This document shows positions 8,143 through 15,581 of a stretch of DNA of 15,839 nucleotides, piece by piece. The DNA is taken from assembly GCA_011524805.1 (NCBI GenBank), contig WTJO01000242.1, positions 1 to 15,839 of the forward strand. Direction: 5' to 3'. The translations under genes were made by a program, and so were the position numbers. Under the pieces are notes generated by a model that made no database searches, was not told where the DNA came from, and worked only from the letters and a program-made list of their open reading frames with translations. The stretch's first letter is position 1. Every line of letters begins with the position of its first letter. This DNA comes from Alphaproteobacteria bacterium. GTDB taxonomy: Bacteria > Pseudomonadota > Alphaproteobacteria > Puniceispirillales > Puniceispirillaceae.

Positions 8143-9123
8143 CTAGCGGAACAGCCTGTCCTTCAGATCGCCCATATCCTTATAGAGATAGCTAACCTGT
8201 TCTTCATAGCCATTATATAGCAGGGTGGGCACTCGATCATTACTGCCAAGCATTCTTTCTGTTGCCTGAGACCAGCGCGGATGGTCAATCTCTGGATTCA
8301 CATTTGCCCAGAAACCATATTCCTTAGGATTAAGCTGCTCCCAGAAGCTGACAGGCCGCTCATCGGTAAAGGTGAATTTCACAATGGATTTAATCCCCTT
8401 AAAGCCATATTTCCACGGCAGGACGCAGCGCAACGGGGCGCCATTCTGTTTTTCCAGCCCTTTGCCATATAGACCTGTTCCGATAAAGGCCAGTTCATTC
8501 ATCGCCTCTTCAATGCTCACCCCTTCAACATATGGCCATGGATACCATGACTGGCGCTGGCCAAGTGCAATATCAGGATCATGAAAGGTTTCCATGCGGA
8601 TATATTTTGCGCCTGATGTAGGCTGGGCAAGTTCGACCAGCTTGCTCATCTGGATACCTGTCCACGGCACGGCCATTGCCCATGCTTCAACACAGCGATG
8701 ACGATATAGCCGTTCTTCCTGACCGCCCATTTTGGCTACCAGCTCGGCTGCATCCAGCCGCATTTCCGTGTCTACCATCCCGTCAATGGTCACCATCCAC
8801 GGATCAGTTTCCAGCCTTTGTGCCGCTCGCCAGATATTTTTGGACGATCCAAATTCATAGAAATTTGTATAGGTTGTTGCCTCATCTTCCAGCGTTATCG
8901 GCCGGTCAAGCTGATAGGCTTCATTTCTGGGCGCAGGAAAGCCTGTTATCGGAGCGGCAAAGGCCGCGCCAAGCGAAGACAGAGATGTCCCTGCGATGCC
9001 GGCACTTACCGCACCGCCAAGAATACCCATTGATTTCAGAAATTCCCGCCTATTTGCCCAGACCGCATAATCTGTGACTTCATTTTCGGAAATCTCCCAG
9101 CTTTTCTTCTGTTTAATCAGCAT
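8143..9123 (-). CDS. msrP: Protein-methionine-sulfoxide reductase catalytic subunit MsrP (YedY), Tat-exported
   Basis: MsrP is a periplasmic molybdopterin enzyme that reduces methionine sulfoxide in envelope proteins. The 326-residue precursor has a twin-arginine signal (NRREFLK, RR at 25-26, then a GILGGAVSAGIAG hydrophobic stretch and a cleavage region near AAFAAP). C144 in YRHRCVEAWAM is the expected molybdenum ligand. PYVEGVSIEEAM, NGAPLRCVLPWKYGFKGIKS and HPRWSQATER are all family-typical. The ATG at 9123 follows GGGAG at an 8-base spacing. Its usual partner msrQ (YedZ), a haem membrane protein, is not next to it: the flanking genes are a convergent ELM1-like gene 17 bases away and an aminotransferase. 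The electron donor must be encoded elsewhere or be different. Confidence 0.95.
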   Translation of the reverse strand: MLIKQKKSWEISENEVTDYAVWANRREFLKSMGILGGAVSAGIAGTSLSSLGAAFAAPITGFPAPRNEAYQLDRPITLEDEATTYTNFYEFGSSKNIWRAAQRLETDPWMVTIDGMVDTEMRLDAAELVAKMGGQEERLYRHRCVEAWAMAVPWTGIQMSKLVELAQPTSGAKYIRMETFHDPDIALGQRQSWYPWPYVEGVSIEEAMNELAFIGTGLYGKGLEKQNGAPLRCVLPWKYGFKGIKSIVKFTFTDERPVSFWEQLNPKEYGFWANVNPEIDHPRWSQATERMLGSNDRVPTLLYNGYEEQVSYLYKDMGDLKDRLFR

Positions 9124-9204
9124 ATCTGCAACTCCCGATACAGCTGTGTATCCTATCTGGGGCTATCCCTATTTGGGCACTGACATAGCGTTAGCATATC
9201 TGCA
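9119..9204. repeat. 12-bp direct repeat at and upstream of the msrP start
   Basis: AGCATATCTGCA occurs at 9119-9130 and 9193-9204, 74 bases apart. The first copy contains the msrP ATG (minus strand TGCAGATATGCT). The upstream copy also carries an ATG preceded by a G-rich stretch, but in another frame and closed after 14 codons. It may be a duplicated initiation region, an operator pair or chance. Confidence 0.4.
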
Positions 9205-9296
9205 CCCGCCCTTGCCCCTATCAACAAAGATAGCCTTGCACCTCTTTACGGCAAGATAATGGCAACTATGGCACAGTTAATAATTGCAGGCCAATG
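9124..9296. other. msrP upstream region
   Basis: This non-coding stretch separates msrP from the terminator of the preceding aminotransferase gene. Apart from the 12-bp repeat, I see no convincing promoter pair, riboswitch or small gene. Confidence 0.4.
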
Positions 9297-9326
9297 CAAA
9301 ACAGGCCGGCACTCTGGCCAGCCTGT
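9297..9326 (-). terminator. Rho-independent terminator of the aspartate aminotransferase gene
   Basis: Read on the minus strand, ACAGGC, one A-C mismatch and GCC pair with GGC and GCCTGT around a 6-base loop, followed directly by TTTT then GC. It lies about 45 bases after the stop of the aminotransferase gene and upstream of msrP, so msrP probably has its own promoter in 9124-9296. The T-run is short. Confidence 0.65.
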
Positions 9327-9369
9327 CAGCTATTACAAAACTTATTTGAATGTCACATCATGATAGCTT

Positions 9370-10566
9370 TTATGATAGCGCATTACATGCTGTTGTGATC
9401 CTGTCCATCGCATCTTCCAGCGCCTCTGTGCTGGTGGCATAGGAAATACGGAAATGCGGTGCAAGCCCGAAGGCCGTGCCCTGAACAGTGGCCACGCCCT
9501 GACTTTCCAGAAGATAGGTCACAAAATCGCTATCAGTTTCAATAATGTTACCATCCGGTGTTTTCCGGCCTATTAGCCCTGCCACCGAAGGATAGACATA
9601 AAAGGCACCATGCGGAATAAAACAGTTTATCCCCTCAATCTGGTTCAACCGCGAGGTGACAAGCTGTCGGCGTGCCGCAAAATGCACCAGATTATCTGCC
9701 ATGAAATCAAGCGGGCCATTTAGCGCGGCAACCGCCGCCCATTGCGCAATAGAATTTGGATTTGAGGTTGACTGGGACTGGATTTTGGCAATTGCCTTGA
9801 TCAGCGCCTTATCTCCTGTCGCATAGCCAATCCGCCAGCCAGTCATGCAGAATGATTTAGACACGCCATTAATGGTCAGAATGCGGGGCTGAAGATCAGG
9901 CGCAACCTGTGCCATGGTGGCAAATTCAAAACTGTCATAGACAAGATGTTCATACATATCATCTACCATCACATGAACATGGGTGTGACGGCGAAGCACC
10001 TCGGCCAGCGCCTCAAGTTCGGCAAAGCTATAGCCTGATCCTGTGGGGTTTGACGGGCTGTTCAGCATCAACCATTTTGTCTTTGGTGTAATCGCTGCCT
10101 CAAGTGCGGCGGCGGTCAGCTTAAATTCATCTGCCTCGGTACATGACACAGTCACTGGCGTGCCTTCTGCCAGCAACACCATATCAGGATAGGACACCCA
10201 ATAGGGCGCAGGGATAATCACCTCGTCACCCGGATTAAGCGTTGCCATCAATGCATTATACAGCACCTGCTTGCCGCCTGTACCAATTGTCACCATATCG
10301 CGTGTGCAGGTGATGTTGTTTTCACGCTGGAACTTGTCCACCACCGCCTGTTTCAGCTCGGCAATCCCGTCAACAGCCGTATATTTTGTCTTTCCATCCT
10401 GCATCGCCTGTTGCGCTGCTGCCTTGATATGCTCAGGCGTGTCAAAATCAGGCTCGCCGGCACCAAGTCCGATAACATCCTGTCCTGCCGCTTTCATCTC
10501 GGCGGCCATATTGGATACAGCGATTGTAGGCGATGGCTTAATTTTTGATAAACGGTCGGCAAGCAT
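9370..10566 (-). CDS. aatA: PLP-dependent aspartate aminotransferase, fold type I, class 1b
   Basis: This enzyme transfers the amino group of aspartate to 2-oxoglutarate, linking oxaloacetate to aspartate; relatives in alphaproteobacteria can also use prephenate or aromatic acids. The 398 residues show GLGAGEPDFDTPEHI (33-47), the YTAVDG segment (62-67), GGKQVLYNAL for phosphate contact, NSPSNPTG (169-176), D202 in VDDMYEHL, and the Schiff-base lysine K237 in NGVSKSFCMTGWRIGY. The carboxylate-binding arginine is in PHFRISYATS near the C terminus. The ATG at 10566 has AGGA 9 bases upstream. It is monocistronic: a terminator follows, and uvrB diverges upstream. Substrate preference between aspartate and related amino acids cannot be fixed from sequence alone. 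Confidence 0.92.
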   Translation of the reverse strand: MLADRLSKIKPSPTIAVSNMAAEMKAAGQDVIGLGAGEPDFDTPEHIKAAAQQAMQDGKTKYTAVDGIAELKQAVVDKFQRENNITCTRDMVTIGTGGKQVLYNALMATLNPGDEVIIPAPYWVSYPDMVLLAEGTPVTVSCTEADEFKLTAAALEAAITPKTKWLMLNSPSNPTGSGYSFAELEALAEVLRRHTHVHVMVDDMYEHLVYDSFEFATMAQVAPDLQPRILTINGVSKSFCMTGWRIGYATGDKALIKAIAKIQSQSTSNPNSIAQWAAVAALNGPLDFMADNLVHFAARRQLVTSRLNQIEGINCFIPHGAFYVYPSVAGLIGRKTPDGNIIETDSDFVTYLLESQGVATVQGTAFGLAPHFRISYATSTEALEDAMDRITTACNALS

Positions 10567-10838
10567 CTGTCTTCATCCTTTTTATCGGGGCACATATTTT
10601 TGATGTTGAATACGCCCCAGACCAGATTAAGTCCAATAAAAATTGAGAAAACCCTAGAAAAAGCCTGCTCTTGCGGCAAATCAGATACTATTTGCTGACC
10701 AGAAATAGCCCAAAGCACTGGTCAATTATCGCCATCAGCTTTATCTTGTACTATAACCTCATCAGCCCGATGTCTGACTGTGCAATATCTGCCAGCCGGC
10801 AAACAGGCATTAAAGACGGACATAGATAGCCATATATT
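10567..10838. other. Divergent intergenic region between the aminotransferase gene and uvrB
   Basis: The 272 bases hold the leader hairpin at 10587-10618 and a perfect 7-bp inverted repeat TGACCAG/CTGGTCA with a 15-base spacer (10696-10724). TATAAC at 10752-10757 is a possible -10 for uvrB but has no good -35. No GTTC-N7-GTTC alphaproteobacterial LexA site is present, so SOS control of uvrB is not supported here. Confidence 0.4.
10587..10618 (-). repeat. Leader hairpin just upstream of the aminotransferase ribosome-binding site
   Basis: On the minus strand GGGGC and GCCCC form the outer 5-bp stem, GUAU and AUAU can add an inner AU-rich helix beyond a 2-base bulge, and the stem ends a few bases before AAAAAGGATGA. 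A GC-rich stem this close to the Shine-Dalgarno could affect translation or RNA stability. There is no match I recognise to a known riboswitch. Confidence 0.4.
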
Positions 10839-12968
10839 ATGGATAGTGAAATCGAACCATTATTGATGGACAGGGTGCCGCAGCCAGCAGATTTCAAGCT
10901 GGAATCCAGCTTTACCCCCAATGGCGACCAGCCTGCCGCCATTCGGGATCTTGTTGCCGGCATTACCGAAGATGAGCGTGATCAGGTGCTGCTTGGGGTT
11001 ACAGGCTCAGGCAAGACCTTCACCATCGCCCATGTGATTGAGCAGATTAGGCGTCCAACCCTGATACTGGCACCAAACAAAACCCTTGCTGCCCAGCTTT
11101 ATGGCGAGATGAAATCACTATTTCCCGAAAATGCGGTCGAATATTTTGTCTCCTATTATGATTATTACCAGCCAGAGGCCTATGTGCCGCGCAATGATCT
11201 GTATATTGAAAAGGAATCTACCATCAATGAGCAGATAGACAGGATGCGCCATTCTGCTACCCGCGCGCTTCTGGAACGTGATGATGTGATCATTGTGGCC
11301 TCGGTATCCTGTATTTATGGCATCGGGTCGGTAGAGACCTATTCGACCATGACCATGCGCCTGTCAGAAGGTGACGAGATTGAACGCCAGTCGCTATTGC
11401 GCAGACTTACCGAATTGCAATACCGGCGGAATGATCTGAACTTCTCGCGAGGCACCTTTAGGGTCAGAGGGGATAATGTTGAAATTTTTCCGGCCCACCT
11501 TGAAGACAGGGCATGGCGTATCAGCCTGTTCGGAGACGAGATTGAAGACATACGCGAATTTGATCCGCTCACAGGCGAGAAAACAGGCGCCCTGCCAAAA
11601 ATCACCATCTTTGCCAATTCGCACTATGTCACTCCGCGCCCGACCCTGCAACAGGCGGTAAAACAGATAGGTGTCGAGCTGACCGGCCGTCTGGCCGAAT
11701 TTAACGAGGCTGGTAAATTGCTTGAAGCGCAGCGCCTGCAACAACGCACCCAGTTTGATCTTGAGATGATAGAGGCGACAGGCAGCTGTTCCGGCATTGA
11801 AAATTATTCTCGCTATCTGTCAGGGCGCGCACCGGGCGAGCCGCCGCCCACACTGTTTGAATATCTGCCAGAACATGCCTTGCTGATTATTGATGAAAGC
11901 CATGTCACCGTGCCACAAATTGGCGCTATGTATAAGGGCGACTTTGCCCGCAAATCCACCCTGTCGGAATATGGCTTCAGACTGCCCTCCTGTATGGATA
12001 ACAGGCCGCTGAAATTTGAAGAATGGGAACAGTTCAGACCACAGACCATCCATGTATCAGCCACCCCCGGCAACTGGGAGCTGGACAGGACAGACGGTAT
12101 TTTTATCGAACAGATTGTGCGCCCCACAGGGCTAATTGATCCTGTTTGCGAGGTACGGCCAACCGAAACGCAGGTAGATGATATTATCTCGGAATGCAGA
12201 CAGGCGGCGGCCAATGGCACACGGGTGCTGGTTACCACCCTTACCAAGAAGATGGCAGAGGCGCTGACAGAATATATGCATGAAGCCGGCATCAAGGTGC
12301 GCTATGTCCATTCAGATGTGGACACGCTTGAGCGGATTGAGATTATCCGCGATTTGCGTTTGGGCGTGTTTGATGTGCTGATTGGGATCAATCTGCTGCG
12401 CGAAGGGCTGGATATTCCCGAATGTGCGCTGGTAGGGATTCTGGATGCAGACAAGGAAGGCTATCTGCGCTCACGCACCTCGCTTATCCAGACCATTGGG
12501 CGGGCGGCCAGAAATGTCGAAGGGCGGGTGCTGCTATATGCAGACAGAATAACAGATTCGATGAAATATGCGCTTGATGAAACATCACGGCGGCGAACCA
12601 AACAGATGGCGTGGAATGAAGCCCACGGCATTACCCCGCAAACCATCAAGAAAGATATCTCCGATATTCTTGATTCTGTCTATGAACGTGCAGATCATGT
12701 GAATGTGAAAGTATCGGGCGGGCAGAATTTTCAGGGCAAGGATCTCAAAACCATCATTGCCGAAATGGAAGTCAAGATGCGGGATGCCGCTGCCAATCTT
12801 GAATTTGAAGAGGCGGCCAGATTGCGAGATGAAATCAGACGTCTTGAAGCGACCGAATTAGGGCTGGATGCCCCCGGCATGCCTGCCTCTGCGATGCGCA
12901 CCACCTCCAAAAAAGCAGAGATTGACGCGCCTATCCAGCCGCCCTCAGGCCGCAAACCACAACGCTAG
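10839..12968 (+). CDS. uvrB: Excinuclease ABC subunit B (UvrB)
   Basis: UvrB is the damage-verifying helicase-like subunit of nucleotide excision repair, loaded on DNA by UvrA and then binding UvrC. The 709 residues include Walker A GVTGSGKT (53-60), the damage-probing beta-hairpin region YYDYYQPEAYVP (107-118), the DESH box (352-355), GINLLREGLDIPE and QTIGRAARN helicase motifs, and a C-terminal UVR motif EFEEAARLRDEIRRLE around 655-670 that contacts UvrC. The last 38 residues form a low-complexity basic tail. The ATG at 10839 lacks a clear ribosome-binding site; an in-frame ATG at 10866 would remove nine residues. It converges with the next gene, overlapping by three bases at the stop codons. 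Confidence 0.97.
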   Translation: MDSEIEPLLMDRVPQPADFKLESSFTPNGDQPAAIRDLVAGITEDERDQVLLGVTGSGKTFTIAHVIEQIRRPTLILAPNKTLAAQLYGEMKSLFPENAVEYFVSYYDYYQPEAYVPRNDLYIEKESTINEQIDRMRHSATRALLERDDVIIVASVSCIYGIGSVETYSTMTMRLSEGDEIERQSLLRRLTELQYRRNDLNFSRGTFRVRGDNVEIFPAHLEDRAWRISLFGDEIEDIREFDPLTGEKTGALPKITIFANSHYVTPRPTLQQAVKQIGVELTGRLAEFNEAGKLLEAQRLQQRTQFDLEMIEATGSCSGIENYSRYLSGRAPGEPPPTLFEYLPEHALLIIDESHVTVPQIGAMYKGDFARKSTLSEYGFRLPSCMDNRPLKFEEWEQFRPQTIHVSATPGNWELDRTDGIFIEQIVRPTGLIDPVCEVRPTETQVDDIISECRQAAANGTRVLVTTLTKKMAEALTEYMHEAGIKVRYVHSDVDTLERIEIIRDLRLGVFDVLIGINLLREGLDIPECALVGILDADKEGYLRSRTSLIQTIGRAARNVEGRVLLYADRITDSMKYALDETSRRRTKQMAWNEAHGITPQTIKKDISDILDSVYERADHVNVKVSGGQNFQGKDLKTIIAEMEVKMRDAAANLEFEEAARLRDEIRRLEATELGLDAPGMPASAMRTTSKKAEIDAPIQPPSGRKPQR

Positions 12969-13909
12969 CCTGTTCTGCCAGTTACTGTGGCGGCAACCGC
13001 CTGTTGTGACGCATATAGCCCGCCCAGAATAAGGGCGGTGCCAATAGCCTGATATAGCTGGACTGTCTCTGACAACAGCAAAATCGCAAATATCATATTA
13101 TAGAGTGGCGAGATATATAGCACAATGGCGGCACGGCCTGCCCCCAGCCTGCTGACAATCAGCCCGTAAGACAGATAGGCGCCAAGTGATGATACAAATA
13201 CCAGCAATATCACCACCCCGCCAATCATCCAGCTTGGGCTGACAATCTGCTGTTGAATGCCAGCCTCATAGACCAGAAAGGGCATATGCCACATCGCCCC
13301 GAAAAACGCCATCGCGCCAAACCGCACAAGGGGCGGCAGGCCAGTCTTCACATAGCCAAGCCCGACCGAATAGAAGGCAAAGGCAATGGTGCCCATCCCG
13401 ACCAGTAAATCCCCGTGATTAAATGACAGGCTGACCAGATGACTGAACGAGCCTTCGACCAGAATTGTAATCACCCCGATACAGCCGGCACAGATACCGG
13501 CAATCTGGACAGCCCCCATCTGCTTTTCGCCAATAAAAAAGCTGATTACCAGAACAAGTATCGGACAGGCTGTATAAATCAGCCCGATATTGGTGGCGGT
13601 TGTCATGGTACCTGCCAGATATATCGGCGCACCACATAGCCCCATCCCCAGACCGCCCAGCACTGCCAGAGACAGCCATTCATCCCGCAATTGCCGGCGA
13701 TACTGCCAGATAGCAGGGGCACACCATATCCCGATCAGGATAGCCACAAACAGCCAGCGTGCCACCGCCATCGATACAGGCGGGAAAATCCCTGCCATGG
13801 CGCGCGCCAGAAGCATATTTGTGCAGAAACAGGCAGGCGAGATAAACAGCATACCGACCGCTATTCTATCTTTGGTCTGTTCTGATAAAGAGGACATCAT
13901 CATGTACAT
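12965..13909 (-). CDS. DMT-superfamily transporter, EamA family
   Basis: This is a polytopic inner-membrane protein of the drug/metabolite transporter superfamily, likely an exporter of amino acids or other small metabolites; the substrate cannot be deduced. The 314 residues contain about ten hydrophobic segments in two similar halves, beginning DRIAVGMLFISPACFCTNML and ending IGTALILGGLYASQQAVAA, as in EamA proteins of about 300 residues. I chose the ATG at 13909, the first of a run of four near-adjacent ATGs (13909, 13903, 13900, 13897). A longer reading from a TTG at 14005 adds a non-hydrophobic arginine-rich stretch and would cover the promoter region of the divergent antiporter. The stop codon shares its CTAG with the uvrB stop. 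Confidence 0.87.
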   Translation of the reverse strand: MYMMMSSLSEQTKDRIAVGMLFISPACFCTNMLLARAMAGIFPPVSMAVARWLFVAILIGIWCAPAIWQYRRQLRDEWLSLAVLGGLGMGLCGAPIYLAGTMTTATNIGLIYTACPILVLVISFFIGEKQMGAVQIAGICAGCIGVITILVEGSFSHLVSLSFNHGDLLVGMGTIAFAFYSVGLGYVKTGLPPLVRFGAMAFFGAMWHMPFLVYEAGIQQQIVSPSWMIGGVVILLVFVSSLGAYLSYGLIVSRLGAGRAAIVLYISPLYNMIFAILLLSETVQLYQAIGTALILGGLYASQQAVAATVTGRTG

Positions 13910-13958
13910 TCTGCCGCTTGCAAGAGACGGTTTTCGGGCTGGTACAGCCAATTGGGTT

Positions 13959-13987
13959 TTGACAAGCCGGCCTGTTCTGACTAGACA
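13959..13987 (+). promoter_or_regulatory. Candidate sigma-70 promoter for the antiporter gene
   Basis: A perfect -35 TTGACA (13959-13964) is followed after 17 bases by TAGACA (13982-13987), a partial -10. It points to the antiporter gene, which starts about 95 bases downstream. The -10 is weak but the spacing is ideal. Confidence 0.45.
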
Positions 13988-13990
13988 GAA
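13975..13990. promoter_or_regulatory. 16-bp near-palindrome overlapping the candidate promoter
   Basis: TTCTGACTAGACAGAA is symmetric about CTAG except for one A-A pair in each half. It overlaps the candidate -10 of the antiporter promoter and lies in the divergent region shared with the EamA gene, a typical place for an operator. The binding factor is unknown. Confidence 0.35.
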
Positions 13991-14028
13991 GCCAGCCTGC
14001 CGCAACGGGGATATAGCATAATGACATC

Positions 14029-14037
14029 TGTGTATAA
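14029..14037 (-). other. DnaA-box match in the antiporter upstream region
   Basis: TTATACACA on the minus strand matches the DnaA consensus TTATNCACA exactly. A single 9-mer can arise by chance, so function is uncertain. Confidence 0.25.
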
Positions 14038-14081
14038 ACAGCTGATTGCCACAATCACCATTGGGGGGCGTGGCGCGCTAT

Positions 14082-15047
14082 ATGGGTGATATGCTATTTT
14101 CTATCGGCGCAGAATATCAGCATCTATCCGGTTTTGGGCTGGGGCTGGTGATTTTGCTGATTGGCGGATACTGGCTGATTCCAGCCAGCATATCACTTGC
14201 CACCCGCGTGCATCTGCCGCCACGTCTGATAGCCTCTGTCATTATTGCAGGCGGCACGTCTGCGCCTGAATTGCTGGTCTCTGTCAATGCAGGGCTGACA
14301 GGCAATCCAGATATCGCACTTGCCAATGTTACCGGCTCGAACATCACCAATATTTTTCTGGTATTCGGGCTGGGCATTTTGCTGATGCCTGTCGGATTGA
14401 ACTCACCGCGCGACAGACAGGATATTTTCTGGCTGACAATACTCACGCTGGCAGTATCTGTGATGTTGCTGGCAGATATTTTTGCCAGCTGGGGCGGGCG
14501 CATGATAGGGCTGTGCCTGTTTGCCAGCTTTTTTCTGCTGGCACTCAGACAGAAAACAGCAGACAATCTGACCCCTGAAACATCAGGGTCACCGCAATTC
14601 GGGCTGATGGCATCTGTGGTAATGACGCTATTATCGATAGCCGCGCTAATTACCGGTGCGCATCTGATGGTCACACATGCGGTATCAATCGCCACCAGCT
14701 TTGAGATTGACAAGGCGGTGATAGGCGCAACAATCGTGGCCATCGGCACCTCATTGCCTGAAATTACCGCTGTGATGGCCAGTCTGCTAAAGGGGCGTCA
14801 GGATATGGCGGTTGGAAATATTATCGGCTCGAACATGTTCAATATCTGTATTGTGCTTGGCATTACAGCCATGGCCGCGCCACTGCCTGCCAGCCCGTCT
14901 TTACTGTTTACAATTCTGCCATTTTTTGTGCTGTCAAGCCTGTTTCTGCTGGGGCTAAGCTGGAGATTCAGCCATGCCGGCAGACGCGTAGGCACCGCCT
15001 TTCTTGGCCTTTATGGCTGTTTTGCAGGCCTCTGTTATGTGCTATAG
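14082..15047 (+). CDS. Calcium/sodium antiporter, CaCA family (YrbG-like)
   Basis: This is an inner-membrane cation exchanger, expected to expel Ca2+ in exchange for Na+ (or H+). The 321 residues show the two inverted alpha-repeats of the family: GGTSAPELLVS (57-67) with GSNITNIFLVFG (85-96), and GTSLPEITAV (222-231) with GSNMFNICIVLG (249-260). E63 and E227 are the expected ion-coordinating glutamates. About ten hydrophobic segments are visible, five per half, around a short loop near residues 158-172. I start it at the ATG at 14082; an ORF from a TTG at 14046 would add 12 non-hydrophobic residues, and an ATG at 14091 is also possible. It diverges from the EamA transporter gene. Ion specificity is inferred from the family. 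Confidence 0.92.
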   Translation: MGDMLFSIGAEYQHLSGFGLGLVILLIGGYWLIPASISLATRVHLPPRLIASVIIAGGTSAPELLVSVNAGLTGNPDIALANVTGSNITNIFLVFGLGILLMPVGLNSPRDRQDIFWLTILTLAVSVMLLADIFASWGGRMIGLCLFASFFLLALRQKTADNLTPETSGSPQFGLMASVVMTLLSIAALITGAHLMVTHAVSIATSFEIDKAVIGATIVAIGTSLPEITAVMASLLKGRQDMAVGNIIGSNMFNICIVLGITAMAAPLPASPSLLFTILPFFVLSSLFLLGLSWRFSHAGRRVGTAFLGLYGCFAGLCYVL

Positions 15048-15581
15048 TTGTAAAAATTGTACACAGCTAGCCGCTACAGTGTCAAAAAAGTATCATTTTG
15101 GGTATTTTTAGGCAGAATATGTCAATATATGCCCATTGACACAGTTTAAGTAATTGAAAAAAATGAGTTTTATATTTTTGCTCAAATTTTAGGCAAATAT
15201 TTTGATAACACTGTTTTTAATCAATTTTTTCCGTCTACCCCTCTATCTCTCCACAAACTTATCCACAGCTTTTCGGGATAAGGTGTTACAGATTTATGCT
15301 CAGCTAGCCTCAGGTGATTCTGTATCATCATGGCAACAGAAACAGTATCGCCAGCATGCACAGACGCAAATCAGCGATTCCCGCCAGATCAACGCCCAGA
15401 TGAACACTCAGAAGGCACGCAAAACACCCTCTACTACTACCCTTTTAACGGGTAATTATAAAAATTCTTTCCCTTTATCATTAATTGATATAGGCTGAAC
15501 AGGCGAGGATGTGTGTTTCAGATGACCGGTACCAATTTTAACAGGCCGGACACCCTGCCTGAAGCATGAAGGAACATGATC
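15048..15581. other. AT-rich 534-base gap without a supported gene
   Basis: The first half (about 15048-15240) is much richer in A and T than anything else in the window. It contains a 9-bp direct repeat TTTTAGGCA (15106-15114, 15187-15195), an inverted GTGTCAA/TTGACAC pair (15079-15085, 15136-15142), and a -35-like TTGACA at 15136-15141 without a good -10. A perfect DnaA box is at 15259-15267. A 5-bp TACCC/GGGTA hairpin lies near 15438-15454. A possible 98-codon reading frame from a TTG at 15202 has no ribosome-binding site or family resemblance and I do not call it. The stretch is most simply the leader of the gene at 15582, or possibly a replication-related site. Confidence 0.5.
15259..15267 (+). 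other. Perfect DnaA box
   Basis: TTATCCACA is the classical high-affinity DnaA box. It sits just after the most AT-rich stretch of the window. One box is not enough to call an origin; DnaA-regulated transcription of the downstream gene is another possibility. Confidence 0.4.

Noticed and set aside
10567..10838. LexA/SOS box upstream of uvrB
   Set aside because: No GTTC-N7-GTTC or close variant is present; the TGACCAG/CTGGTCA inverted repeat does not match a LexA site.
13910..14005. 32-residue N-terminal extension of the EamA transporter from TTG 14005
   Set aside because: The extension is non-hydrophobic, lacks a ribosome-binding site and would cover a candidate promoter; the ATG cluster at 13909-13897 fits the family length.
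14117..14749. 210-codon minus-strand reading frame opposite the antiporter gene
   Set aside because: It mirrors a clear CaCA-family gene and shows no independent family features or start signal.
15060..15082. Hairpin terminator after the antiporter gene (ACAC...GTGT before an A-run)
   Set aside because: Only four outer base pairs form and there is no T-run on the plus strand, so it is not a credible terminator.
15202..15498. 98-codon reading frame from TTG in the AT-rich gap
   Set aside because: There is no ribosome-binding site, it begins with a weak start in AT-rich DNA, and the Gln/Ser/Thr-rich sequence has no recognisable domain.
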